The notes below the pieces were generated by a model that saw only the letters and a list, made by a program, of their open reading frames with translations, ran no database searches and had not been told where the DNA came from. 64,000 bases of DNA from positions 744,001 through 808,000 of the forward strand of contig NZ_VDQT01000001.1 of NCBI RefSeq assembly GCF_007667275.1, read 5' to 3'. The stretch comes from Stenotrophomonas rhizophila. GTDB lineage: Bacteria > Pseudomonadota > Gammaproteobacteria > Xanthomonadales > Xanthomonadaceae. The position numbers were made by a program, and so were the translations under genes. Shown piece by piece: positions 36,561-44,943 of the stretch. How positions within the stretch are numbered: the stretch's first letter is position 1; every line of letters begins with the position of its first letter.

Positions 36561-37121
36561 TTGACCGACACTACGCCGCGGCCTGCGCCGACCGAAAACC
36601 ACCTCCTGATCAACGCCTACACGACGCATCCGGAGTCCCCCCTGCTGCCCGTCACCCGGCGCATCGCCGACAGCGGCTGCAACCTGGTCGATGCCCGCCT
36701 GTCCACCGTCGGCCGCGATGTCTCGGTCACCGCGCTGGCTACCGGCTCCTGGGACGCGGTCGCCAAGCTGGAAGCCATGCTGACCCGGCTCGAGCGCGAA
36801 GAAGGCCTCAAGCTGGTGTGGTACCGCACCGGCGCCAAGCAGGCGCAGTCCAACCTGCTGCCCTACATCGTCGAAGTGATCGCCGCCGACAAGCCCGGCA
36901 TCCTGTTCCAGCTGGCCGACTTCTTCGACCGCCAGGGCATCACCATCGAGAACCTGCAGAGCACCCGCTACCGCGCCATGCAGACCGGCGCGGAGATGTT
37001 CTCCGCACAGGTCACCATCGGCGTGCCCGCCAACATGCACATCGCCGCGCTGCGCGACGATTTCCTCGAATTCTGCGACCACCTGAACCTGGACGCGATC
37101 ATGGACCCCATGAAGTTCTGA
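36561..37121 (+). CDS. gcvR: GcvR-like ACT-domain regulator
   Basis: A protein of about 186 residues with two ACT-like domains, matching the glycine cleavage system repressor GcvR: NHLLINAYTT..., GCNLVDARLSTVG, and second-domain IAADKPGILFQLADFF with the ligand-loop DxPG-type turn. The start is uncertain: a TTG at 36561 opens close to the homology, while the first ATG (36468) adds a basic, non-conserved stretch. Its position between dapA (divergent) and bcp matches E. coli. GcvA is not in the window. Confidence 0.82.
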   Translation: MTDTTPRPAPTENHLLINAYTTHPESPLLPVTRRIADSGCNLVDARLSTVGRDVSVTALATGSWDAVAKLEAMLTRLEREEGLKLVWYRTGAKQAQSNLLPYIVEVIAADKPGILFQLADFFDRQGITIENLQSTRYRAMQTGAEMFSAQVTIGVPANMHIAALRDDFLEFCDHLNLDAIMDPMKF

Positions 37122-37202
37122 CGGCTTCGCGCGCCCGTCACCCGGGCGCGGTGTTTCATGCAGTTGTAAGACGCGTCACTCAGGCTCCGCAGCAAGGACC
37201 TC

Positions 37203-37682
37203 ATGAACAACGGCGATACCCTGGACAGCTCCACCCTTTCGCTTCCGCTGGCCCTGTCCGGCGGCGAACACACCACCCTCGGCGACCTCGCCGGCCAGTG
37301 GCTGGTGCTGTACTTCTACCCCAAGGACAGCACCCCGGGCTGCACCACCGAGGGCATCGACTTCAACGCCCTGCTGCCCAGCTTCAAACACGCCGGCGCA
37401 CAGGTCTTCGGCGTCTCGCGCGATTCGGTCAAGTCCCACGACAACTTCTGCGCCAAGCAGGGTTTCGCCTTTCCGCTGGTCAGCGACAACGACGAAGCCC
37501 TGTGCACCGCCTTCGACGTGATCAAGCTGAAGAACATGTACGGCAAGCAGGTGCGTGGCATCGAACGCAGCACCTTCCTCATTTCTCCCGACAGTCGTAT
37601 CGTGCAGTCGTGGCGCAAAGTGAAAGTCGCCGGCCACGCCGAAGCCGTCCTTGAAGCCCTGAAGGCCGCGAAAACCCAGTGA
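37203..37682 (+). CDS. bcp: thiol peroxidase Bcp/PrxQ
   Basis: A 159-residue peroxiredoxin reducing hydrogen and organic peroxides. The peroxidatic cysteine is Cys47 in STPGCTTEG. The usual resolving cysteine five residues on is absent; Cys83 (DNFCAKQGF) occupies the position of the alternative resolving cysteine described for Xanthomonas PrxQ (Cys48-Cys84). Cys101 is a third thiol. It follows gcvR as in E. coli. Confidence 0.94.
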   Translation: MNNGDTLDSSTLSLPLALSGGEHTTLGDLAGQWLVLYFYPKDSTPGCTTEGIDFNALLPSFKHAGAQVFGVSRDSVKSHDNFCAKQGFAFPLVSDNDEALCTAFDVIKLKNMYGKQVRGIERSTFLISPDSRIVQSWRKVKVAGHAEAVLEALKAAKTQ

Positions 37683-37763
37683 CCCACCGGTACCCCACAT
37701 TGGCCATCACCCTGCCCCGCAGGTCGTGATGGCTTGTCCCTGTTCTGCCACCAGGAAATGACG

Positions 37764-39164
37764 ATGACCCGAGGCAAGCGCATCTACGTTCTGGATACCA
37801 ACGTGCTGATGCACGATCCAACCGCGCTGTTCAAGTTCGAGGAGCATGATGTCTACCTGCCGATGCAGGTGATCGAAGAGCTGGACAACGGCAAGAAGGG
37901 CACCTCCGAAGCGAGCCGCAACGCCCGCCAGGTGAGCCGCTTCCTCAACGAGCTGGTGCAGGCCTCGGGCCTGGACAACCTGGCCGACGGCATTCCGCTG
38001 CAGCGCCCCAACGGCCTGCAGCTGCGCGGCAAGCAGAGCGTGGGCCTGCTGCGCTTCCAGACCAGCCATTTCGATGCCGGCAAGAGCTTTGGCGCGGTCA
38101 TCCCGGACAACGCCATCCTGGGCGCGATCCTGGCGTTGAAGGAACACACCCCGGACATTCCGGTGGTATTCGTGTCCAAGGACATCAACCTGCGGATCAA
38201 GGCGGCCATCGCCGGGATCGTGTCGGAGGATTACGAAAACGACCGCGCGCTGGACGACTTCAGCCTGCTCTACACCGGCGCCACCGAGCTGCCGGAAGAT
38301 TTCTGGAAGAAGCACACCGAAGACCTGCGCAGCTGGAGCGACAAGGGCCGTACCAGCTACGAGATCCTGGCGGCCGAAGACGAAGACTGGCACCCCAACC
38401 AGTACGCCTACCTGCCCGGCGAGGATGAAGTCGAACTGCGCGTGGCCAAGGTCGATGCCAGCGGCAAGGTCATCCTCTCGCTGGTCAACGACTACCGCCA
38501 CGGCAGCCATGCGGTGTGGGGTATCAGCGCGCGCAACCGCGAACAGAACTTCGCGCTCAACGCGCTGATGGACCCGGAGATCGATTTCGTCACCCTGCTC
38601 GGCACCGCCGGCACCGGCAAGACCCTGCTGGCGCTGGCCGCCGGCCTGGCCCAGACCATGGACCAGCAGCGCTACCGCGAAATCATCATGACCCGCGCCA
38701 CGGTCAGCGTCGGCGAAGACATCGGCTTCCTGCCCGGCACCGAAGAAGAAAAGATGACGCCGTGGATGGGCGCGCTGACCGACAACCTGGAAGTGCTCAC
38801 CCACACCCAGGAAGGCGGCGCGTGGGGACGTGCGGCCACCAACGACCTGATCGCCAGCCGGATCAAGATCCGCTCGCTGAACTTCATGCGCGGCCGTACC
38901 TTCCTGTCGCGGTACCTGATCCTGGACGAGGCGCAGAACCTCACCCCCAAGCAGATGAAGACCCTGATCACCCGTGCCGGCCCCGGTACCAAGATCGTCT
39001 GCCTGGGCAACGTCGAGCAGATCGACACGCCTTACCTGACCGAAACCACCTCGGGCCTGACCTACGCGGTGGACCGCTTCAAGAACTGGCCGCACAGCGC
39101 GCACATCACGCTGCGCCGGGGCGAGCGTTCGCGCCTGGCCGACTACGCTTCGGAGGTGTTGTGA
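37764..39164 (+). CDS. PIN-PhoH fusion protein (PhoH2/YlaK type)
   Basis: A 466-residue protein with an N-terminal PIN ribonuclease domain (about 1-150; acidic residues in YVLDTNVLMHDP, VIEELD and SKDINLRIKA) joined to a PhoH ATPase domain. The P-loop GTAGTGKT is at 280-287, and LILDEAQNLTPKQMKTL gives Walker B. Such fusions have been described as RNA helicase/RNase proteins; targets here are unknown. The ATG at 37764 is used because AGGA lies seven bases before it. A lipoprotein gene overlaps its stop. Confidence 0.9.
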   Translation: MTRGKRIYVLDTNVLMHDPTALFKFEEHDVYLPMQVIEELDNGKKGTSEASRNARQVSRFLNELVQASGLDNLADGIPLQRPNGLQLRGKQSVGLLRFQTSHFDAGKSFGAVIPDNAILGAILALKEHTPDIPVVFVSKDINLRIKAAIAGIVSEDYENDRALDDFSLLYTGATELPEDFWKKHTEDLRSWSDKGRTSYEILAAEDEDWHPNQYAYLPGEDEVELRVAKVDASGKVILSLVNDYRHGSHAVWGISARNREQNFALNALMDPEIDFVTLLGTAGTGKTLLALAAGLAQTMDQQRYREIIMTRATVSVGEDIGFLPGTEEEKMTPWMGALTDNLEVLTHTQEGGAWGRAATNDLIASRIKIRSLNFMRGRTFLSRYLILDEAQNLTPKQMKTLITRAGPGTKIVCLGNVEQIDTPYLTETTSGLTYAVDRFKNWPHSAHITLRRGERSRLADYASEVL

Positions 39165-39664
39165 ACCGTTCCTTCTCCCGCGCCCTGTTGCCGCTGGCGC
39201 TGGCCGCGCTGGCGGCGGCCTGCACCCCTGCCAACACGCGCCCCGGTGCGAGCGTGCCCACCGCGATCAAGACCGGCCAGTCCTGGGTGGTGACCCGCCC
39301 GTTGATCGTCGCCCAGGTGCTGGACACCTGTTCGCGCCCCAGCCCCGGGCAGACCCCGGGGCGGGTCACCGGGTACTGGGCGCCCAGCCGCCAGCAGGTC
39401 GAACAGCTGGAGGCGGCGTTGCCGCTGCTGGAACCCCAGGTCCCGCAGGTCACCGACTTCAACCGCCAGTACGTCGGCATCGAACTGGAAGGGCGCAAGG
39501 TGATCTACCTCAATGCGTTCAAGCTGCCCGACCACAGCGACGTGGATCCCTCGCGCGAAGCTATCCGGGTCTGCGACGGTGGACGCATGTTCTGGGGCGC
39601 GGTGTTCGATCCGGCCACGGGCCAGTTCTCCGAGCTCCAGTTCAACGGCGGCTTCGGCGCGTAA
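39161..39664 (+). CDS. putative lipoprotein, function unknown
   Basis: A 167-residue predicted lipoprotein starting at a GTG that overlaps the phoH-like stop (GTGA), with GGAGGT just upstream. The signal peptide ends in LAALAAAC (Cys21). The mature protein has two cysteines (DTCSRP and RVCDGG) likely to be disulfide-bonded and a C-terminal motif GRMFWGAVFDPATGQF. I do not recognise the family. Its TAA stop lies in the first bases of a SMAG-like repeat. Confidence 0.8.
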   Translation: MNRSFSRALLPLALAALAAACTPANTRPGASVPTAIKTGQSWVVTRPLIVAQVLDTCSRPSPGQTPGRVTGYWAPSRQQVEQLEAALPLLEPQVPQVTDFNRQYVGIELEGRKVIYLNAFKLPDHSDVDPSREAIRVCDGGRMFWGAVFDPATGQFSELQFNGGFGA

Positions 39665-39726
39665 AGCCACGCCCTGCGTGGCTGCTGCTGCGTCCGGTAC
39701 CGCAGCCACGCAAGGCGTGGCTCTAC
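39661..39726. repeat. SMAG-type palindromic pair
   Basis: GTAAAGCCACGCCCTGCGTGGC (39661) faces GCCACGCAAGGCGTGGCTCTAC (ends 39726). The variant head GTAA supplies the TAA stop of the upstream lipoprotein gene. Confidence 0.88.
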
Positions 39727-39754
39727 GTCCGGGGCGGCATGGCACAATCGCAGG

Positions 39755-40564
39755 ATGAGCCCGTCCACGCCCTTCTCCGCCCTCACCATCGCCGGCTCCG
39801 ATTCCGGCGGTGGCGCCGGCATCCAGGCCGACCTGAAGGCATTCGCCGCGCACCGCGTGCATGGCCTCTCGGCCATCGCCGCGCTTACCGCGCAGAACAC
39901 CCGCGGCGTCACCGCGGTGCATGTACCGCCGCTGGAGTTCCTGCAGGCACAGATTGATGCGTGCTTCGCCGATTTCGACATCCAGGCGGTTAAGCTGGGC
40001 ATGCTCGCCAACGCCGAGGTCATCCACCTGGTCGCCGATGCCCTAGCGCGCCATCGTCCCACCCACGTGATCGTGGATCCGGTGATGGTTGCCACCAGTG
40101 GTGCCAGGCTGCTCGAAGAGAGCGCGCTGCAGGCGCTGCGCACGCGGCTGCTGCCGCTGGCCACGCTGCTGACCCCGAACATTCCCGAAGCCGAGCTGCT
40201 GCTGGGCCACCCGATCGAGACCGCGGCCGAAGCCGAGGACGCGGCTGCCGCGCTGGTCGATCTCGGTGCCGGTGCGGTGCTGCTCAAGGGCGGCCACCTG
40301 GCCGAGGGCGCTCGGGTCGTCGACCGCTACTTCGACGGCGTCACCCGTGACGAATTCATCCATGCGCGCCTGCCGGTGGACGCGCACGGCACCGGTTGCA
40401 CGCTGGCCTCGGCGATCGCCGCGCAGCTGTGCTGCGGGCTGTCGTTGCCCAACGCCTGCGAAGCCGGCATCGACTACGTCGCACGCGGGCTGCAGGGTGG
40501 ATACACGCCCGGCCGCAGCGCGGTACTGGTGCTGGACCACTTCGGCGCGGGCCGCTCGGCATGA
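39755..40564 (+). CDS. thiD: HMP/HMP-phosphate kinase ThiD
   Basis: ThiD phosphorylates hydroxymethylpyrimidine and its monophosphate for thiamine synthesis. The 269-residue ribokinase-fold protein has ALTIAGSDSGGGAGIQADLK near 10, KLGML, VIVDPVMVATSG near 110 and the catalytic anion-hole HGTGCTLASAI near 213 with the general base nearby. The hydrolase gene overlaps its stop (ATGA). Confidence 0.95.
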   Translation: MSPSTPFSALTIAGSDSGGGAGIQADLKAFAAHRVHGLSAIAALTAQNTRGVTAVHVPPLEFLQAQIDACFADFDIQAVKLGMLANAEVIHLVADALARHRPTHVIVDPVMVATSGARLLEESALQALRTRLLPLATLLTPNIPEAELLLGHPIETAAEAEDAAAALVDLGAGAVLLKGGHLAEGARVVDRYFDGVTRDEFIHARLPVDAHGTGCTLASAIAAQLCCGLSLPNACEAGIDYVARGLQGGYTPGRSAVLVLDHFGAGRSA

Positions 40565-41400
40565 CCCGCTCGGTGCGGGTACCGGTGCACAGCCAGGATC
40601 GGCACCGGTTCGAACTGATCGCCCGGGTGCCTGCACAGCCACGCGCGCAGCTGCTGTGGCTGCCGGCGCTGGGTGTGTCGGCCCGCAATTACGAAGCGTT
40701 CGCCGACGCGCTGGCCGCGCAGGGTGTCAGCGTGTTCCTGCACGAATGGCGCGGCAACGGCAGCAGCAGCCTTCGCCCGTCGCGCGACCAGGACTGGGGC
40801 TACCGCGAAATCCTCGAACAGGACCTGCCCGCCAGCCTGGCCGCCCTTCGCCTGCACGGCAACGCCCCGCTGATCATCGGCGGGCACAGCCTGGGCGGAC
40901 AGCTGGCCTGCGTGTTCGCCGGGCAGCACCCGTCGCTGTTCGCGCGCTTCTGGCTGTTCGCCACCGGCACCCCGTACTGGCGTACCTTCCCGGCCCCGCG
41001 CGGGTGGCTGCTGCCGCTGGTGTACCGCTTCCTGCCGTGGCTGGCACAGCGCCAGGGCGTACTGCACGGACGCCGACTGGGCTTTGGCGGCACCGAAGCG
41101 CGCGGGTTGATCGCCGACTGGGCCCGGGTCGGGCTGGGCAACCACTACGCCGGCGCCGGCATCAGCGCCGACCTGGAGGCCGGCATGCGCCAGCTGCACG
41201 GCCAGGCCAGTGCGGTGGTGCTGACCGACGACTGGTTCGCACCGACCGGCTCCATGCAGGGCCTGCTCGCCAAGCTGCCGCAGGTCGCCGCGACGCTGAC
41301 GGTGATGCCGGCCGTTGCGCTTGGGGCACGGGCCGATCACTTCGCATGGATGAAGTCGCCGGAGGCCGTGGTGAAGGCGCTTTTTCATTCATTTGAATGA
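40561..41400 (+). CDS. alpha/beta-hydrolase
   Basis: A 279-residue cytosolic alpha/beta-hydrolase. The nucleophile elbow is GGHSLGGQ near residue 111, an acid is likely in VLTDDWFAPTG, and the histidine lies in ARADHFAW near the end. LHEWRGNGSS marks the region after strand 4. Coupled to thiD by a four-base overlap; a thiamine-related function is possible but not shown. Its stop is followed at once by the tRNA-Arg promoter. Confidence 0.85.
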   Translation: MTRSVRVPVHSQDRHRFELIARVPAQPRAQLLWLPALGVSARNYEAFADALAAQGVSVFLHEWRGNGSSSLRPSRDQDWGYREILEQDLPASLAALRLHGNAPLIIGGHSLGGQLACVFAGQHPSLFARFWLFATGTPYWRTFPAPRGWLLPLVYRFLPWLAQRQGVLHGRRLGFGGTEARGLIADWARVGLGNHYAGAGISADLEAGMRQLHGQASAVVLTDDWFAPTGSMQGLLAKLPQVAATLTVMPAVALGARADHFAWMKSPEAVVKALFHSFE

Positions 41401-41417
41401 AGTCCTTCACAAAAACG

Positions 41418-41446
41418 TTGACGGACGCGGCGTCGATCCGCATAAT
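41418..41446 (+). promoter_or_regulatory. sigma-70 promoter of the tRNA-Arg cluster
   Basis: TTGACG (41418-41423) and CATAAT (41441-41446) with a 17-base spacer, 15 bases before the first tRNA-Arg. Confidence 0.75.
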
Positions 41447-41461
41447 TCCGCTCCTGTTGAC

Positions 41462-41538
41462 GCGCCCGTAGCTCAGTTGGATAGAGTACCTGGCTACGAA
41501 CCAGGCGGTCGGGAGTTCGAATCTCTCCGGGCGCACCA
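41462..41538 (+). tRNA. tRNA-Arg (ACG), copy 1
   Basis: A 77-base cloverleaf: acceptor GCGCCCG/CGGGCGC, anticodon stem CCTGG/CCAGG around loop CTACGAA (anticodon ACG, normally edited to ICG), T-loop GTTCGAATC and encoded CCA. First of three identical genes. Confidence 0.97.
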
Positions 41539-41595
41539 TCAACAGGCTGGCGGTTTCGCCGCTGCCGGCAGCTTCAAGAAAAACGTGATGTAAAT

Positions 41596-41672
41596 GCGCC
41601 CGTAGCTCAGTTGGATAGAGTACCTGGCTACGAACCAGGCGGTCGGGAGTTCGAATCTCTCCGGGCGCACCA
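41596..41672 (+). tRNA. tRNA-Arg (ACG), copy 2
   Basis: Identical over all 77 bases to copy 1, from which it is separated by 57 bases; likely part of the same precursor. Confidence 0.97.
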
Positions 41673-41696
41673 TTACATCGCGGCGACATTGCAAAT

Positions 41697-41773
41697 GCGC
41701 CCGTAGCTCAGTTGGATAGAGTACCTGGCTACGAACCAGGCGGTCGGGAGTTCGAATCTCTCCGGGCGCACCA
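41697..41773 (+). tRNA. tRNA-Arg (ACG), copy 3
   Basis: Identical to copies 1 and 2. Only 24 bases separate it from copy 2. A strong terminator follows. Confidence 0.97.
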
Positions 41774-41785
41774 TTGCAGGGTTGG

Positions 41786-41814
41786 AAAAAAGGCAGCCGA
41801 TGGCTGCTTTTTTT
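41786..41814 (+). terminator. terminator of the tRNA-Arg cluster
   Basis: AAAAAAGGCAGCC-GAT-GGCTGCTTTTTTT, an obvious rho-independent terminator 12 bases after the third tRNA. Confidence 0.92.
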
Positions 41815-41832
41815 GTGCGCGCCCGTCGACGC

Positions 41833-41893
41833 GGCCACGCAGGGCGTGGCGCTACGCCAGGCCGGATCGTAGCGCCACGCCCTGCGTGGCTGC
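41833..41893. repeat. SMAG palindromic pair overlapping a gene end
   Basis: GGCCACGCAGGGCGTGGCGCTAC (ends 41855) faces GTAGCGCCACGCCCTGCGTGGC (from 41869). The pair forms the last ~14 codons and the TAG stop of the minus-strand hydrolase gene. Confidence 0.88.
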
Positions 41894-42994
41894 CACCGCC
41901 TCGGCCGGCAGCACCGGGGCCGGACAGGCGCCGCCCGCATGATCGTCATGCGCCAACCAGTCATCCACCACCCCACCGAGCAGGTCCAGCCGCAACGGCA
42001 GGCTGATGTGGTCTTCGCCGCGCAGTTCGATGTAATGCACGCGGTCGCTGGCGGCCGCGATCCGGCGGCCCTGCCCCACCGGGACGTGCGCGTCCTGCTG
42101 GCCATGCAGGAGCAGCACGCAGGCGCGGGTGTCGGCCACCGCGCGGGTCACGTCCACGCCATCCAAGTCCAGGTCCAGGCGCTGGCTGGCGGCTGCGATC
42201 ACCTTGTCGATGTCCTGCGCGCCGTAGCGCCAGCGCCCATATGCTGCCATCGCCTGTGCCTTCCACGCCGTGGGCTGCAGCGACATCAGGTGCGGGATCA
42301 TGCTGCGGATCGCATCGCCGGCGTTGGCGAACGACTCCATCGCCACCACGCCGGTGACCTGGTCGCCCAGCTTGTCCGCGGTGAACAACGCGGTGGCGGC
42401 GCCGTAGGACACCCCGAACAGATACAACGGCCCGGTCACTTCACCCCGCGCACGAAGCGCCGCGATCACATCCACCACGTCGTCGGATTCGAAGGTTCCA
42501 TACCCCGATGGGCCGGCGCCGGAATGGCCGTGGTTGCGCAGGTCGATGGTGATGACGCGGTAGCCGGACTCGGCCAGCTGCAGCGACCACGGCAGCATGG
42601 AATCACCGTTCATCATCCAGCCGTGCAGCAGCACCACGGTGCCGCGCGGCGCCTGCGCCTTGAACGGATGCGGCACCGACAGCTGCAGCCCGGTGTCGAG
42701 CGGCTCGCCGTTTTCGTGGTGCTGCGGCAGGTACCGGTAGCGCAGGCCATAGCGACCGGGATCGAATGCACGCCAGAACAGCGGCACGCCGGCACGCCCG
42801 GTCACGAAACCATGACGGTTCGGTACCGCAGCGACCGCCTCGGCGATGCGCGCGGCATCCAGCAGCGTGGACACGCCACCGGGCGCGACCAGCCGGTCGC
42901 TGAGCGAGGTCGAGGCAGCGGAAGAAGTGAGCGAGGAGCACGCGGCCAGCCACAGGCCGGCCCCGGCCAGCACGAGCAGCAGCAGGCGTTTCAT
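41852..42994 (-). CDS. alpha/beta-hydrolase lipoprotein
   Basis: A 380-residue predicted lipoprotein (signal peptide ending GLWLAAC, Cys19) with an alpha/beta-hydrolase domain from about residue 115. Seen are LLHGWMMNGDSM (oxyanion hole), TIDLRNHGHSG, the nucleophile elbow FGVSYGAATA, an acid candidate in LLHGQQDAHVPV and His in GEDHISLP. The substrate is unknown. The last residues ([14 protein letters not shown]) are encoded by a SMAG repeat, which also supplies the TAG stop, so the original C-terminus was probably different. Confidence 0.85.
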   Translation of the reverse strand: MKRLLLLVLAGAGLWLAACSSLTSSAASTSLSDRLVAPGGVSTLLDAARIAEAVAAVPNRHGFVTGRAGVPLFWRAFDPGRYGLRYRYLPQHHENGEPLDTGLQLSVPHPFKAQAPRGTVVLLHGWMMNGDSMLPWSLQLAESGYRVITIDLRNHGHSGAGPSGYGTFESDDVVDVIAALRARGEVTGPLYLFGVSYGAATALFTADKLGDQVTGVVAMESFANAGDAIRSMIPHLMSLQPTAWKAQAMAAYGRWRYGAQDIDKVIAAASQRLDLDLDGVDVTRAVADTRACVLLLHGQQDAHVPVGQGRRIAAASDRVHYIELRGEDHISLPLRLDLLGGVVDDWLAHDDHAGGACPAPVLPAEAVAATQGVALRSGLA

Positions 42995-43110
42995 GGGCAG
43001 AGGGGTTCACGATGAGCCGCGCAGGGTATCGGGCGTGCGCCGGGCGCTCTACCGCAACTGGATGACCGAATGGTGACAGTGCGGGGATTGTTCAGGGTTT
43101 CACTGGGCCT

Positions 43111-43134
43111 CAGCCACGCAGGGCGTGGCTCTAC
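43111..43134. repeat. single SMAG repeat at lysR end
   Basis: CAGCCACGCAGGGCGTGGCTCTAC. Its terminal CTAC contributes the TAG stop codon (43131-43133) of the minus-strand LysR gene. Confidence 0.88.
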
Positions 43135-44054
43135 AGCCAGTCCTGCATTCTCCCCCACCAGCCCTCCATCAGCCCCGGCGCGCGCATGCGCTCCCGCCAC
43201 CAGCGCAGTGCCGCGCCTTCCTCGCCCGTGCGCCAGGCCAGCCAGAACGTCTCCTCGGGCTTGGGCTCCTCCACCTGCCGCACCACCAGCCTGCCCTGCG
43301 CCACCGCGGCCTGCACGTAGGGCTCGGGCAGGAAACCGAAGCCCAGCCCTGCGCACTGCATGCGGAACTTGCTCAGCATGTCCGGCACGGTCACCGTTTC
43401 CTGCCCCATCAGCAGCCCGACCGTGCGCGGCAGCAGGCGGCGCGCGGAGTCCGCCACGGCAATCGCGCAATGCGCCGCCAGCTGCTCACGAGTCAGCGCC
43501 GCGGTGCCGGCCGCCAGCGGGTGGCCGGGGGCCACGGCGAACACGAACCGCACCACCCCCAATGGCTCCACCACGTAGCCGCCACCACTGGGGCCCTCGC
43601 CCGCCGCGCCAACCAGCAGGTCCGCGCGCCGGTCCAGCAGCGCTTCCCAGGTGCCGGACAGGGCTTCGCTGATCAGCCGGATACGGGTCTGTTCGGCCAC
43701 CTGGCTGAAGGCCCGCACGTCTTCGGCGAGCAACGCCGGCTGGAACATCGAATCCAGTGCCACGGTCAGTTCCGCTTCCCAGCCCGAGGCGACCCGACGG
43801 ACCCGCATCTCCAGCTCACGGGCGGCACGCAGCAGGTGGCGCCCTTCCTCGAGCAGGGCCACGCCGGCCTCGGTCAGCTCCGCGCGCGGGCCGATCCGGT
43901 CGAACAGCTGCACCCCCAGGTCCTGCTCCAGCTTGGAGACGGTGTAGGAGATGGTCGAGGGCACCTTGTGCAGCTCCTTGCCGGCCGCGGCAAACGAGCC
44001 GCGGCGGTCGATGGCATCCAGGATCTGCAGGGCGTCGAGGCTGAGCTTGAGCAT
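43131..44054 (-). CDS. LysR-family transcriptional regulator
   Basis: A 307-residue LysR regulator with an N-terminal winged helix-turn-helix (SLDALQILDAIDRRGSFAAAG, then STISYTVSKLEQDLGVQLF, residues 5-60) and a periplasmic-binding-like effector domain (about 90-300). It is divergent from a pirin gene 141 bases away, the usual layout for a LysR regulator and its target. The effector is unknown. The stop codon lies in a SMAG repeat. Confidence 0.92.
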   Translation of the reverse strand: MLKLSLDALQILDAIDRRGSFAAAGKELHKVPSTISYTVSKLEQDLGVQLFDRIGPRAELTEAGVALLEEGRHLLRAARELEMRVRRVASGWEAELTVALDSMFQPALLAEDVRAFSQVAEQTRIRLISEALSGTWEALLDRRADLLVGAAGEGPSGGGYVVEPLGVVRFVFAVAPGHPLAAGTAALTREQLAAHCAIAVADSARRLLPRTVGLLMGQETVTVPDMLSKFRMQCAGLGFGFLPEPYVQAAVAQGRLVVRQVEEPKPEETFWLAWRTGEEGAALRWWRERMRAPGLMEGWWGRMQDWL

Positions 44055-44195
44055 TCGACAATTTCGATGATGACTGCCAAAACTATCCGTTTTTCAAACC
44101 ACGGACGCAAGCGGATACTGGCCCCCAACAGGAAAGGGGCGGCAGACACCGACCCAGACCGCCATCGAAACCATCGAACACCAAGGAGAATCCCC

Positions 44196-44897
44196 ATGCT
44201 GCAGATCCGCAAGAGCGCCACCCGTGGCCAGGCCAACCATGGCTGGCTGAACTCCCAGCACACCTTCTCCTTCGCCGGCTACTACGACGAACGCTACACC
44301 AGCTTCGGCCCGCTGCGGGTGATCAACGAAGACAAGGTGATCGGCGGCCAGGGTTTCGGCACCCACAGCCACAGCAACATGGAGATCGTCTCCTACGTGC
44401 TGGGCGGCGCGCTGGAACACAAGGACTCGATGGGCACCGGCTCGGTGCTGCGCTACGGTGACGTGCAGCGCATGAGCGCAGGCAGCGGGGTCAGCCACAG
44501 CGAGTTCAACCACTCGGCCGACGAAACCGTGCACTTCCTGCAGATCTGGCTGTTCCCGGACACCAAGGACATCACCCCGAGCTACCAGGAGACCCATTTC
44601 GCCCCGGAAGCCAAGCGCGGCCAGCTGCGCCTGATCGCCTCGAAGGATGGCCGCGACGGTTCGCTGTTGATCCACCAGGACGCGAACATCTACGCCACGA
44701 TCCTGGATGGCGACGAGCGCGTCCACCTGGCCCTGGCCCCGCGCCGCGGCGCCTACGTGCAGGTCGCGCGTGGCCAGCTGCAGGTCAACGGCATCACCCT
44801 GGACACCGGCGATGCGCTGCAGGTCACCGACGAGGCGCAGCTGACCCTGGAAAACGCCAACGATGCCGAAGTGCTGGTGTTCGACCTGCCCCTGTAA
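44196..44897 (+). CDS. pirin-family protein (YhhW-like)
   Basis: A 233-residue bicupin. The N-terminal metal site is visible as GTHSHSNMEIVSYV and SGVSHSEFNHS, which hold the His/His/His/Glu ligands. E. coli YhhW-type pirins act as quercetin 2,3-dioxygenases in vitro. AAGGAG lies seven bases ahead of the ATG at 44196. Probably controlled by the divergent LysR regulator. Confidence 0.92.
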   Translation: MLQIRKSATRGQANHGWLNSQHTFSFAGYYDERYTSFGPLRVINEDKVIGGQGFGTHSHSNMEIVSYVLGGALEHKDSMGTGSVLRYGDVQRMSAGSGVSHSEFNHSADETVHFLQIWLFPDTKDITPSYQETHFAPEAKRGQLRLIASKDGRDGSLLIHQDANIYATILDGDERVHLALAPRRGAYVQVARGQLQVNGITLDTGDALQVTDEAQLTLENANDAEVLVFDLPL

Positions 44898-44943
44898 CGA
44901 CACCGCCGCCGAACGCCCCGGACCACCGGGGCGTTCGCGCGGG

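Noticed and set aside
41401..41820. Possible integrated island at the tRNA-Arg cluster
   Set aside because: No integrase, no partial tRNA duplication and no change in gene type on either side.
41162..42105. Minus-strand frames repeating the peptide APGEIRTPDRLVRSQVLYP
   Set aside because: This is the translated antisense of the three identical tRNA-Arg genes, not a repeat protein.
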